Shown here piece by piece: positions 1 to 8,208 of a stretch of DNA of 15,416 bases. The stretch is from an uncultured Bacteroidota bacterium (GTDB taxonomy: Bacteria; Bacteroidota; Bacteroidia; Flavobacteriales; Flavobacteriaceae). Position 1 is the stretch's first letter, and each line of letters begins with the position of its first letter. Below the pieces are notes generated by a model that was given only the letters and a program-made list of their open reading frames with translations, was not told the DNA's origin and did not search any database. Made by a program: the position numbers and the translations under genes. The stretch lies in the NCBI GenBank assembly GCA_903879875.1, contig CAIRNC010000086.1:1-15416 (forward strand), read 5' to 3'.

Positions 1-251
1 ATAGAAAATAACAATTAAGGATCATTTGCAATTAATTTAATTTTTGATTTTTTTTTATAAAAGGTGCATAGACTTCAATAGAGTGCTTAAATTCTATTTT
101 TTAGAATTCAATCTCTTTTTTCTTTAATAACTTCACTGATTTGTTAATAAATTCAGTAAATTTTCATCCCTTTCGAGTTTAAGAGCAATTAAAAAAATCG
201 TATATTAGCGAGATTTTTAAAACGAATAATTTTTAATATTAAGTATAAAAT
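1..251. other. AT-rich intergenic region upstream of gyrA
   Basis: No coding region is visible here. A small, nearly all-AT hairpin lies at 90-108, with a 7-bp stem (90-96 pairing with 102-108) and a five-T loop; T-rich sequence follows at about 110-125. It could be a weak terminator for a + strand gene lying before the window, but the stem is too weak to be sure. The last 50 bases probably hold the gyrA promoter and leader. I found no TAnnTTTG-type box on the - strand that would point to a divergent gene. Confidence 0.4.
178..208 (+). promoter_or_regulatory. Candidate gyrA promoter
   Basis: TATATTAG at 201-208 matches 7 of 8 positions of the Bacteroidota -7 consensus TAnnTTTG. A TTT at 178-180, 20 bp upstream, is a weak stand-in for the TTG of the -33 box. 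The transcript would start near 215 and give a leader of roughly 37 nt. The match is imperfect, so this is only a candidate. Confidence 0.3.
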
Positions 252-2879
252 ATGTCTAACGGAGAAAAGTTAATTCCTATTAACATAGAAGACGAAATGA
301 AATCAGCTTACATCGATTATTCGATGTCAGTAATTGTATCAAGAGCGTTGCCTGATGTGCGAGATGGTTTAAAACCAGTACATAGAAGAGTGCTTTATGG
401 GATGTATGATTTAGGAGTAACATCAAAATCGGCCCATAAAAAATCGGCAAGAATTGTAGGGGAAGTTTTAGGAAAGTATCACCCTCATGGCGATACTTCT
501 GTATATGATGCCATGGTACGTATGGCTCAAGAATGGTCAATGCGTTATCTTTTAGTAGACGGTCAAGGTAACTTTGGTTCTGTAGATGGAGATAGCCCTG
601 CAGCCATGCGTTACACTGAGGCAAGAATGAAAAAGATTTCAGAAGAAATTATGGCCGATATCGAAAAAGAAACCGTTGATTTTCAATTGAATTTTGACGA
701 TACTTTATATGAGCCAAAAGTAATGCCAACAAGAGTCCCTACTTTATTGATAAATGGAGCAACAGGAATTGCAGTAGGTATGGCAACTAATATGCCACCC
801 CACAATTTGACTGAAGTTATCAATGGAACATTAGCCTATTTGGATAATAATGACATTGAAATTGACGAATTGATGACTCACATTAAAGCTCCAGATTTTC
901 CAACGGGAGGTATTATTTATGGGTATGAGGGTGTTCGTGAAGCTTTCAAAACAGGTCGTGGTAGAATTGTGATGCGTGCCAAAGTAAACTTTGAAGAGAT
1001 GGAAGGTCGTGAATCAATTATTGTGACCGAAATTCCTTATCAAGTTAACAAAACGGACATGATAAAGAAAACCGCTGATTTGGTAAACGATAAAAAAATA
1101 GATGGCATTGCTAATATTCGTGATGAATCAGATAGAAACGGAATGCGAATTGTATATATTTTAAAACGTGATGCTACACCAAACGTAGTATTGAACACAC
1201 TTTATAAATTTACACAATTACAATCTTCTTTCAGTGTTAACAATATTGCCTTAGTGAAAGGACGTCCTCAAATGTTGAATTTGAAGGATATGATTCATTA
1301 CTTTATTGAACATCGTCATGATGTTGTGGTAAGAAGAACGCAATTTGAATTACGAAAAGCTGAAGAAAGAGCTCATATATTAGAAGGTTTAATTATCGCT
1401 TCTGATAATATTGATGAGGTTATCAAAATTATTCGTGCTTCAAAAAATGGGGAAGAAGCCAGAGAACGATTGATAGAACGATTCAAACTTTCTGATATTC
1501 AATCTCGTGCCATTGTTGAAATGCGTTTACGTCAATTAACGGGTCTGGAACAAGACAAGTTAAGATCTGAATACGAAGATTTGATGAAGTTAATAGATCA
1601 TTTGAAAGCGTTATTGGCTGATGTTGATTTAAGAACCAATTTGATTAAAGAAGAATTAGTTGAAATTAGAGAGAAATATGGCGATGCTCGTCGCTCTCAA
1701 ATTGAATATTCTGGTGGAGATGTTAGTATTGAGGACTTAATTGCAGATGAAAATGTGGTTATTACCATATCTCATGCGGGTTATATCAAACGTACCAATC
1801 TAACCGAATACAAAACTCAAAATAGAGGAGGAGTAGGTCAAAAAAGCGCAGGAACACGTGATCAAGATTTCTTAGAACACATGTTTGTGGCCACAAACCA
1901 TCAGTACATGATGTTCTTTACACAAAAAGGAAAATGTTTCTGGATGCGTGTTTATGAAATTCCAGAAGGAAGTAAAACCGCAAAAGGACGTGCTTTACAA
2001 AACTTAATCAACATTGAGAATGACGATAAAGTTAAAGCATTTATTTGTACACAAGACTTGAAAGACCAAGACTATATCAAAAGTCATAATTTGATTATGG
2101 TTACTAAAAAAGGTATGGTAAAGAAAACGTCTTTAGATAAATATTCAAAACCTCGTGTAAACGGTGTTGCAGCTATTACCATTAAAGAAGGGGATGAATT
2201 GTTAGAAGCCAAATTAACAGACGGTAACAGTCAAATTATTTTGGCAGTAAAATCAGGTAAATTAGTTCGTTTTGAAGAAACTAAAACCAGACCAATGGGA
2301 AGAACCGCTTCGGGAGTTCGTGGAATTCGATTAAAAGACGAAACGGATGAGGTAATCGGAATGGTTTCTGTAAATGATATGAATAGTGAAATTCTTGTGG
2401 TTGCAGAAAATGGTTACGGTAAACGTTCTAGTTTAGATGAATATAGAATTACAAATCGTGGTGGAAAAGGAGTGAAAACCCTTAATATTACAGAGAAAAC
2501 AGGAAAATTAATTTCCATTAACGCAGTTACAGATGCCGATGATTTAATGATTATTAACAAATCTGGATTGACAATAAGAATGGCAGTTGAAGATTTGAGA
2601 GTTATGGGTCGTGCAACACAAGGCGTGAAATTAATTAACATTAAAGGAAATGATTCTATAGCAGCTGTTACAAAAGTAATGAAAGACGATGTAGCTGAAG
2701 TTGTTGTCGATGAAGATGGTAATGTTGTTGAGGTTGAAGCTATAGAAAGAGTAAAGCCCGTTTTAGAGATTCTTGAAGACGACGGTTCTGTAGAAGACGA
2801 CGAAGACGATGATGATGAAACATCTGATGAAGACGAAGAGGATTCAGACGATGAAGATTCAGACGATAATGAAGAATAA
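252..2879 (+). CDS. gyrA: DNA gyrase subunit A
   Basis: This is the breakage-reunion subunit of DNA gyrase (A2B2 with GyrB). It introduces negative supercoils using ATP and acts in the cytoplasm. The N-terminal half carries the quinolone-resistance region GKYHPHGDTSVYD (residues about 74-86) and the catalytic tyrosine Tyr121 in AAMRYTEAR. The C-terminal beta-pinwheel begins near residue 495. Its GyrA-box position reads QNRGGVG (523-529), a degenerate form of QRRGGKG, and a second related motif, NRGGKG, lies at 735-740. The protein is 875 aa, about the E. coli length, and ends in a strongly acidic tail (842-875, 26 of 34 residues Asp or Glu). The ATG at 252 is the only reasonable start, because the conserved N-terminus (PINIEDEMKSAYIDYSMSVI) follows at once. 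Thr82 and Asp86 occupy the E. coli Ser83 and Asp87 positions. A terminator follows directly. Confidence 0.98.
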   Translation: MSNGEKLIPINIEDEMKSAYIDYSMSVIVSRALPDVRDGLKPVHRRVLYGMYDLGVTSKSAHKKSARIVGEVLGKYHPHGDTSVYDAMVRMAQEWSMRYLLVDGQGNFGSVDGDSPAAMRYTEARMKKISEEIMADIEKETVDFQLNFDDTLYEPKVMPTRVPTLLINGATGIAVGMATNMPPHNLTEVINGTLAYLDNNDIEIDELMTHIKAPDFPTGGIIYGYEGVREAFKTGRGRIVMRAKVNFEEMEGRESIIVTEIPYQVNKTDMIKKTADLVNDKKIDGIANIRDESDRNGMRIVYILKRDATPNVVLNTLYKFTQLQSSFSVNNIALVKGRPQMLNLKDMIHYFIEHRHDVVVRRTQFELRKAEERAHILEGLIIASDNIDEVIKIIRASKNGEEARERLIERFKLSDIQSRAIVEMRLRQLTGLEQDKLRSEYEDLMKLIDHLKALLADVDLRTNLIKEELVEIREKYGDARRSQIEYSGGDVSIEDLIADENVVITISHAGYIKRTNLTEYKTQNRGGVGQKSAGTRDQDFLEHMFVATNHQYMMFFTQKGKCFWMRVYEIPEGSKTAKGRALQNLINIENDDKVKAFICTQDLKDQDYIKSHNLIMVTKKGMVKKTSLDKYSKPRVNGVAAITIKEGDELLEAKLTDGNSQIILAVKSGKLVRFEETKTRPMGRTASGVRGIRLKDETDEVIGMVSVNDMNSEILVVAENGYGKRSSLDEYRITNRGGKGVKTLNITEKTGKLISINAVTDADDLMIINKSGLTIRMAVEDLRVMGRATQGVKLINIKGNDSIAAVTKVMKDDVAEVVVDEDGNVVEVEAIERVKPVLEILEDDGSVEDDEDDDDETSDEDEEDSDDEDSDDNEE

Positions 2880-2887
2880 ATAATAAG

Positions 2888-2938
2888 AAAGACAAATTTC
2901 ATTCCTAAAATAACTGGTTTGAAATTTGTCTTTTTTTT
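2888..2938 (+). terminator. Intrinsic terminator after gyrA
   Basis: A perfect 14-bp stem (2888-2901 pairing with 2920-2933) encloses an 18-nt loop, and the right arm runs into eight Ts (2931-2938). It starts nine bases after the gyrA stop codon. It should separate gyrA from the downstream TPR gene, although some readthrough is possible because no clear promoter box is visible before that gene. Confidence 0.85.
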
Positions 2939-2973
2939 ATCATAAAAATTAATTAATAGTAAATTTAAAAAAA

Positions 2974-4260
2974 ATGAAAAGTAAATATGTACTGCTAGCG
3001 TCAGCTGTATTGATTTCAGTTAGCACTTTTGCTCAAAAAGATCAAATAAAAGCGGCTGAAAAAGCACTTAAAAATGGTGATCCAATAGAAGCTAATGCTT
3101 CTTTGCAACAAGCTGAAAGTCTTTTGTCCAATGCAACTGAAGCTGAAAAAGCCCAATTTTTCTTTGTGAAAGGAAATGTGTATTCTGAATTAGTAAAAAG
3201 AAATACGGATGTTCAGAACAGTCAACTTTTAGCGGCTAAAGCGTATCAGGAAATGTTGGCAACAGAAAAAAAATCTGGAAAATCAAAATATACCGATCAG
3301 GCTCAAGAAGCTATCACGGTTCTAAAATCCAATTTAGTTTCTGCGGCTATCGAAAATGGCAATAAAAAGAATTATAGTTTTGCAGCTAAAGAGTTAAAAT
3401 CAGTATATGATTTAGATACTAAAGATGTTGAAAAATTGTACTACGCTGCTAGTTATGCAGTAAATGGATTGGATTATGATGTTGCTTTAGACTATTATAA
3501 TGAGTTAATTAAATTAAATTATTCTGGCGAAGCTACCATTTATTGGGCAAAAAATCTAACTACTAAAATTGAAGAAAATTTTAATTTAAAAGCAGATAGA
3601 GATGCATTTGTAAATTTGAAAACACATGCTGAACCAAGAGATGAAAAAATTCCATCTAAAAGAGGGGAGATATATAAAAATGTGGCCTTGATTTATGTTC
3701 AAAAAGGTAAAATAGAAGAAGCTAAGAAAGCAATTTCAGATGCAAAAGCTGCTAATCCAGGTGACACTTCCTTAATTCTGACAGAAGCGAATTTGTATTT
3801 AGACGCTAAAGATTTTGTAATGTATAAAAAATTGGTTTCAGAAATCTTAGAAAAAAACCCTAATAATGCCGATTTGTTTTATAATCTGGGTGTAATTACT
3901 TATAATAACAAAGAATTAGTCGATTCAGAAAAATATTATTTGAAAGCTATAGAAATTGATCCAACTTATACCAATGCTTATTTGAATTTAGCAATTTTGA
4001 AATTGGATGCGGATAAACCGCTAATTGAAAAAATAAAAAAATTAGGTAACTCAAAAGAAGATAATGCAAAATATACTATTTTAAGAAAACAACAAATTGA
4101 CGTATATACAGGCGCAATGCCTTTTCTAGAGAAAGCAGTTTCGTTAGATGCTAAAAACTTAGAAGCCGCAAAAACGTTATTGAATGTTTATAATGCCTTA
4201 GAAATAATGGATAAAGCCAAACCATTAAAAGCTAAAGTAAAAGAAATGGAAGGCAAATAG
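2974..4260 (+). CDS. Exported tetratricopeptide-repeat protein
   Basis: The 428-aa protein starts with a signal peptide (MKSKYVLLASAVLISVSTFA, cleavage likely before Gln21), so it is exported and probably periplasmic. The rest is alpha-helical with TPR-like repeats. The clearest are around 231-262 (NVALIYVQKGKIEEAKKAISDAKAANP) and 300-345 (LFYNLGVITYNNKELVDSEKYYLKAIEIDP and the following helix pair). More degenerate helical repeats lie at about 60-180. TPR proteins act as protein-interaction scaffolds, and nothing in the sequence names a partner. Placement after gyrA does not imply a link in function, because a strong terminator lies between the genes. The ATG at 2974 sits behind an A-rich leader and is the natural start for the signal peptide. 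The family call is secure; the function is unknown. Confidence 0.85.
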   Translation: MKSKYVLLASAVLISVSTFAQKDQIKAAEKALKNGDPIEANASLQQAESLLSNATEAEKAQFFFVKGNVYSELVKRNTDVQNSQLLAAKAYQEMLATEKKSGKSKYTDQAQEAITVLKSNLVSAAIENGNKKNYSFAAKELKSVYDLDTKDVEKLYYAASYAVNGLDYDVALDYYNELIKLNYSGEATIYWAKNLTTKIEENFNLKADRDAFVNLKTHAEPRDEKIPSKRGEIYKNVALIYVQKGKIEEAKKAISDAKAANPGDTSLILTEANLYLDAKDFVMYKKLVSEILEKNPNNADLFYNLGVITYNNKELVDSEKYYLKAIEIDPTYTNAYLNLAILKLDADKPLIEKIKKLGNSKEDNAKYTILRKQQIDVYTGAMPFLEKAVSLDAKNLEAAKTLLNVYNALEIMDKAKPLKAKVKEMEGK

Positions 4261-4286
4261 ACCTTTTAAATCTTTAATAATTTTCT

Positions 4287-4332
4287 AAAAAAAAACACCC
4301 CAAAAGGTAAACACTTCTTGGGGTATTTTTTT
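4287..4332. terminator. Bidirectional terminator between convergent genes
   Basis: The core stem is CCCCAA (4298-4303) pairing with TTGGGG (4318-4323), extended by an A-T pair, with a 14-nt loop. Nine As (4287-4295) precede it and seven Ts (4326-4332) follow, so it gives a hairpin with a U-tract on either strand. It lies between the TPR gene (+) and the kinase gene (-) and can end both transcripts. Confidence 0.8.
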
Positions 4333-4403
4333 AACTATTTTAGATTCAAAATCATTTTAATAATTGGTTAATTTCTAACATAAATAGAACTTTAAATCGA
4401 AAA

Positions 4404-5333
4404 CTACTCTTGAATTAGCTTTTTTATATTGATGTTATCAGGTAATCTTCCAACACTTTGTAGTTTTATTATCGCTAATTTTTGCGCTATGGTAATACTT
4501 TCATTTAAGCTTTTATGTTCAATTTGAGCATATAAAAAACCGGTCCAAAAAGCATCACCAGCACCTGTTGTATCTTTAATTTCAGTAATTTGAATAGCTT
4601 TTTGAAAAAATAAACCTTTTTTTAAATCTGATACAATCACACCATTTTTTCCTTTAGTCAAACAAATCGTTGTAGCTCCAAGATTATGAAAGTAATTAAA
4701 TATATAATCATCCGATTTTACTTCTGCAAACAATCTATAGCAATCGTCTTCACTTAATTTGACTAAAGGGTCGTTTTGTAAATATTCTTTCAAAACCTCT
4801 TTTGCCTCTTCTCTATTTGGCCAAATTCGTTCTGAAAAATTAATATCAATACTCAATTGTAATCCTAATTCTTTGGCCTTTTTTGCTCTATTCAAAATAG
4901 TTTCTCTTGCGGGATTTTTACTTAATGCAAAACAAGTGGTGTGAAATATTTTGGCATCAGCTATGATTTCGTCTGGCAATTGATTTTGATAAATCTCACA
5001 ATCGGCTTGACGGTACGGAATAAAATCGGGAGTTTCTGTAGATTTTGACACAAAAATTACTGAAGTTGGTGCGCTTTCCGATTTTCTTATTTGTGTTGTA
5101 ATTACGTTATTAGATTTCAATTTTCTAACTACATAATCTCCCAATCCGTCTTGTCCGCACGAAGCCACTAAAACAGATTTTAATCCCAATCGAGAAGCAT
5201 TAACTGCAACATTAGTTGGTGAACCTCCCAAAAAGCGGTGATAATCTTTGGTTCTGTTGATAGATGTGTTTACTTCATGACCAATAAAATCAATCAAAAC
5301 TTCTCCAATACTTATGATATCTATAGATTTCAA
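4404..5333 (-). CDS. PfkB-family sugar kinase, probable fructokinase
   Basis: A 309-aa ribokinase/PfkB-family kinase. The N-terminal signature GGSPTNVAVNASRLG (36-50) and the C-terminal signature DTTGAGDAFWTGF (254-266) are both intact. Asp260 is the expected catalytic base, and GAG forms the anion hole. Family members phosphorylate sugars with ATP in the cytoplasm. Fructose to fructose-6-phosphate is the best fit because the gene directly follows an invertase-like gene. 2-Keto-3-deoxygluconate or another ketose remains possible from sequence alone. The start is a TTG (5331-5333), one base after the stop of the preceding gene. An in-frame TAG lies four codons upstream and no ATG precedes the GGSPTN motif, so translation is probably coupled to the gene before it. 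It is the last gene of the cluster and ends 72 bases from the bidirectional terminator. Confidence 0.88.
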   Translation of the reverse strand: MKSIDIISIGEVLIDFIGHEVNTSINRTKDYHRFLGGSPTNVAVNASRLGLKSVLVASCGQDGLGDYVVRKLKSNNVITTQIRKSESAPTSVIFVSKSTETPDFIPYRQADCEIYQNQLPDEIIADAKIFHTTCFALSKNPARETILNRAKKAKELGLQLSIDINFSERIWPNREEAKEVLKEYLQNDPLVKLSEDDCYRLFAEVKSDDYIFNYFHNLGATTICLTKGKNGVIVSDLKKGLFFQKAIQITEIKDTTGAGDAFWTGFLYAQIEHKSLNESITIAQKLAIIKLQSVGRLPDNINIKKLIQE

Positions 5334-5334
5334 T

Positions 5335-6510
5335 TTAAAAAACTATTTTAAAATTATTATTTAATGACTGATGAACTAAAACTGCCGCTGCTGCACTCCA
5401 AGCACAATAGGAAACTCCGTTAGGTTCTTGTGTTTGGGTATTGAAATTTTCGTAAAAAGAATACTCATTTATAGCATTGGCATGGTTTATTTTTTCTAAA
5501 ACATCTTCTGCTGCTTTATTTTCTGATTTTGAAAGCAAAGCCAAGCCAAAAAATCCATTTACCATGGACCAACTTCCGCCATTATGAAATTCATAAGGGT
5601 AATTTCTGAATTCGTATTTGCAATTATTTTTTAATAAATTCCAATGTTCATCTTCTTGAAAAATTGGTGGCCAAAAAGCTGGCAATAATCCAAGTTTTGT
5701 TTCAGACGCAAGTGATTTAGAATAATTAATAATAGCTTTTTGATGCTCACTCGAACCAACATTCAACAATAAAATCAAAGAATTCGCAAAAGCATCAAAG
5801 GGTGTTTTATAACCCGATGGCGAAAACGAACTAGGCAAATATGCTTTAAAATCAACTTCGTTATAAGCGCGTTCGTGGTATTTCTCGCCAACTGAATTTG
5901 GATAGAAATTAATTTCGATTTGTTTGGTAATGTTTTCAATTTTATTTGAAATGATGTCGCTTTTGGCAAAATGATTATAGCTTTTTAAAGCCCAAATTCG
6001 CAACAATTGATCATACAAAACGTAACCATCTGTAATGTATTCGTCGGCCCAATTTCCTGAAAGTGGCACATAAATAAGATGCTTATTATTGAATTCCCAT
6101 GAATCTAAAAGTGTCAAGCATTTTTCAATATGCGACTTATATTTCGTTACAAATGCTGAATCCTTCGATTGTAAACCGTATTGACAAATTCCAATTACAA
6201 ACCAAGTAACTGCGTCAACTCTTCCTGCTAAACCACCATAACTGACATCAGTCTTATCTTTGTCGATTAAAACATTTGATGGAATAGTTCCAATTTTATG
6301 TTGATGATTGGCTAATGTTTCTAAGGTATTTTTAAATGTTGACACCAGTTGTTCATCGCCTGATGCCAATGCAGCTAAACCACATATAACTCCGTCACGC
6401 GCCCAAACTCTTTGATAGTTAGTAGTGTTTTCTGCACTAGCTAAAAATCCGTTGGGTGTTGCAACTTTATGCAATAATTCGATGGCTTTATGGTGAGCTA
6501 TATTATTCAC
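5335..6510 (-). CDS. GH100-like cytoplasmic invertase (sucrose hydrolase)
   Basis: A 391-aa (alpha/alpha)6-barrel glycosidase resembling the alkaline/neutral invertases of GH100, which split sucrose into glucose and fructose. Motifs seen are RVWARDG (34-40), GRVDAVTWFV (97-106), NWADEY (153-158), YEFHNGGSWSMVNGFF (306-321) and SYCAWSAAAAVL (367-378). By eye, Asp99 lines up with the general-acid Asp in the family motif VDSGLWW. Glu354 in YENFNT lines up with the Glu of WPEYYDT. HNGGSW is shared with plant and cyanobacterial enzymes. There is no signal peptide, so it acts in the cytoplasm on imported sugar. It is shorter than plant members, which carry N-terminal extensions. The start is GTG, overlapping the end of the transporter gene by 8 bases; an in-frame TGA lies upstream and no ATG is available. 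Automated pipelines may call such proteins amylo-alpha-1,6-glucosidase; a related barrel family (GH63 or GH37 type) is the main alternative. Confidence 0.75.
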   Translation of the reverse strand: MNNIAHHKAIELLHKVATPNGFLASAENTTNYQRVWARDGVICGLAALASGDEQLVSTFKNTLETLANHQHKIGTIPSNVLIDKDKTDVSYGGLAGRVDAVTWFVIGICQYGLQSKDSAFVTKYKSHIEKCLTLLDSWEFNNKHLIYVPLSGNWADEYITDGYVLYDQLLRIWALKSYNHFAKSDIISNKIENITKQIEINFYPNSVGEKYHERAYNEVDFKAYLPSSFSPSGYKTPFDAFANSLILLLNVGSSEHQKAIINYSKSLASETKLGLLPAFWPPIFQEDEHWNLLKNNCKYEFRNYPYEFHNGGSWSMVNGFFGLALLSKSENKAAEDVLEKINHANAINEYSFYENFNTQTQEPNGVSYCAWSAAAAVLVHQSLNNNFKIVF

Positions 6511-7810
6511 TAATTTCTTTTTTTGTATTCATAAATAAAGTACAAATGGCACTTAGAACCAGTAAAACTCCAGCAAAAGTTATCGCTAATCTTGGATCAT
6601 TATTTAGAAAATGCTTCATAATAAATCCGAATGTGATGGTTTGAATAAACATAGGAATTACAATCATCATGTTGATAATTCCCATATAAACTCCGTATCG
6701 CTCTTTTGGTATTTTACTAACAACCAATAGATAAGGAATTCCCATCATACTTGCCCAACCAATTCCGAAACCGGTAATTGCCGGAAATAATAAATATTTA
6801 TTTTCGATATGTGGAAAAACCAAAAACCCAATTGCGGCAAGTGATAAACAAGCAAAATGCACATATTTTGCCGAGTATTTTTTAGCAAATCCAACTAAAG
6901 CAAAAGCAATTAAAAACGTAACAATATTATACCAACCATTGACCAAACCCGTCCAACTAACCGCTTCACCATATAATTTCATGTCTTTTTCAGGGGTTGT
7001 ATTCCAAACCGAAAGCGCAATACTTTTGGAAGAATTCTGCCAATAACAAAACAAGGCATACCATTGAAATAAATATACTAAAGCCAATTGCCACATCACT
7101 TTTGGCATGTGTTTGATTGCTTTTAAAATATCTACAAATGGAGTGATTACGCTTAATGATTCGGATTGCATTTGTTTTAACTCTTCGTCTGATGGTGGAA
7201 TTTCTTTTGTGGTGTGCGAACTCCACCAAACGGATGCAATTGAACATACAGCACCTAGGAAAAAGGATGCAAAAACCCATGTTGGTAATTTACCTGTTGT
7301 TCCTATAAAAATTAGTGGAAAAAGGAATAATGATACATTGGCTAAAGTTTGCCCGAAACCTGTGAAAAAACTTTGTGCCTGAAAACCAGTCGGTTGCTGT
7401 GATTCGTCTAATTTGTCAGCAATAAAAGCGCGATATGGTTCCATTGCAGTATTGTTTCCTGCGTCTAAAATCCAAAGTAAACCTGCTGCCATCCAAATTG
7501 AACTACTAAAAGGAAACAGAAATAAAGCTAAACTACATATTAAAGCACCAATTAGAAAATATGGCTTTCTTCGACCCCCAAATTTTGGCAACCAAGTTTT
7601 GTCGCTCAAGGCACCAATTAATGGTTGAATTAACAATCCAGTTAATGGTCCAGCGAGATTCAATAATGGTAATTGATCTGGACTTGCACCAAGGAAATCA
7701 TAGATTGGATTTACGGCACTTTGTTGTAATCCAAAACTATATTGAATACCAAAAAAACCAACATTCATATTGATTATTTGCCAAAAGCTTAAATAAGGTT
7801 TTTTTAGCAT
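6503..7810 (-). CDS. MFS sugar transporter, SLC45/SUT (sucrose:H+ symporter)-like
   Basis: A 435-aa inner-membrane carrier with about 12 hydrophobic segments. Two features match the sucrose-transporter branch of the major facilitator superfamily (plant SUC/SUT, animal SLC45). The first is the loop motif FGGRRKPY (77-84), equivalent to the family's RxGRR. The second is WILDAGNNTAMEPYRAFIAD (113-132), which resembles the plant WILDxxNNTxxGPxRAL segment. A hydrophilic loop near 198-222 (KEIPPSDEELKQMQ) separates the two halves. Members import sucrose or maltose with protons. Here the expected job is to move the disaccharide from periplasm to cytoplasm for the GH100-like enzyme encoded by the next gene, whose start overlaps this stop by 8 bases. 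The ATG lies 4 nt after the preceding gene's stop. Direction and substrate are inferred. Confidence 0.85.
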   Translation of the reverse strand: MLKKPYLSFWQIINMNVGFFGIQYSFGLQQSAVNPIYDFLGASPDQLPLLNLAGPLTGLLIQPLIGALSDKTWLPKFGGRRKPYFLIGALICSLALFLFPFSSSIWMAAGLLWILDAGNNTAMEPYRAFIADKLDESQQPTGFQAQSFFTGFGQTLANVSLFLFPLIFIGTTGKLPTWVFASFFLGAVCSIASVWWSSHTTKEIPPSDEELKQMQSESLSVITPFVDILKAIKHMPKVMWQLALVYLFQWYALFCYWQNSSKSIALSVWNTTPEKDMKLYGEAVSWTGLVNGWYNIVTFLIAFALVGFAKKYSAKYVHFACLSLAAIGFLVFPHIENKYLLFPAITGFGIGWASMMGIPYLLVVSKIPKERYGVYMGIINMMIVIPMFIQTITFGFIMKHFLNNDPRLAITFAGVLLVLSAICTLFMNTKKEISE

Positions 7811-7814
7811 TATA

Positions 7815-8165
7815 TTAGTGTATTAATTTTTTTAAGAAATCATCAAAGTTGGCATTATTAGTGAAAATTTCACCATATTTATCTACAACTGGGATTCCGA
7901 GATTATTTAAACTAATGTTAGCTTTCTTTAATTTGGCTAACATTTCATTCAAAGCATCTTTATTACTATCGATATCAAAAAAAACAAATGGAATTTTATT
8001 TTCAATTAAAAGATTTTTAGATGCGATACAATAATGACAATCGGGACTTCCGTAAATAATTATTGTTTTAGGTTTTTCAATAACGGGCTCCAATTTAGAA
8101 ATTGTTTGTGCATTCACATTAAGATGAAGCATGAACAATAATAATAAAATGACAAGTTTTCTCAT
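7815..8165 (-). CDS. Exported glutaredoxin-like thiol-disulfide protein
   Basis: A 116-aa protein with a signal peptide (residues 1-19, MRKLVILLLLFMLHLNVNA, cleavage before Gln20) and a glutaredoxin/thioredoxin fold. The active site is CHYC (43-46) within YGSPDCHYC, and the cis-proline motif is GIPVVD (90-95). It should act in the periplasm as a small disulfide reductase or isomerase. Classical glutaredoxins are cytoplasmic and use glutathione, so a secreted form is unusual and its electron donor is not evident. It is the first of four genes spaced by 4 bases or fewer, or overlapping, so it is co-transcribed with the sucrose transporter and enzymes. Its role there is unclear. Maturation of the receptor encoded just upstream is one possibility. 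The ATG at 8165 is the natural start for the signal peptide. Confidence 0.8.
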   Translation of the reverse strand: MRKLVILLLLFMLHLNVNAQTISKLEPVIEKPKTIIIYGSPDCHYCIASKNLLIENKIPFVFFDIDSNKDALNEMLAKLKKANISLNNLGIPVVDKYGEIFTNNANFDDFLKKLIH

Positions 8166-8208
8166 AATAAAGACAATAATTTAGTTATAAAACTAATGGC
8201 AATTTATT

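Noticed and set aside
2414..2902. Serine-rich 162-residue open frame on the - strand
   Set aside because: It is the antisense shadow of the Asp/Glu-rich gyrA tail and of conserved GyrA coding sequence, and it has no promoter or domain of its own.
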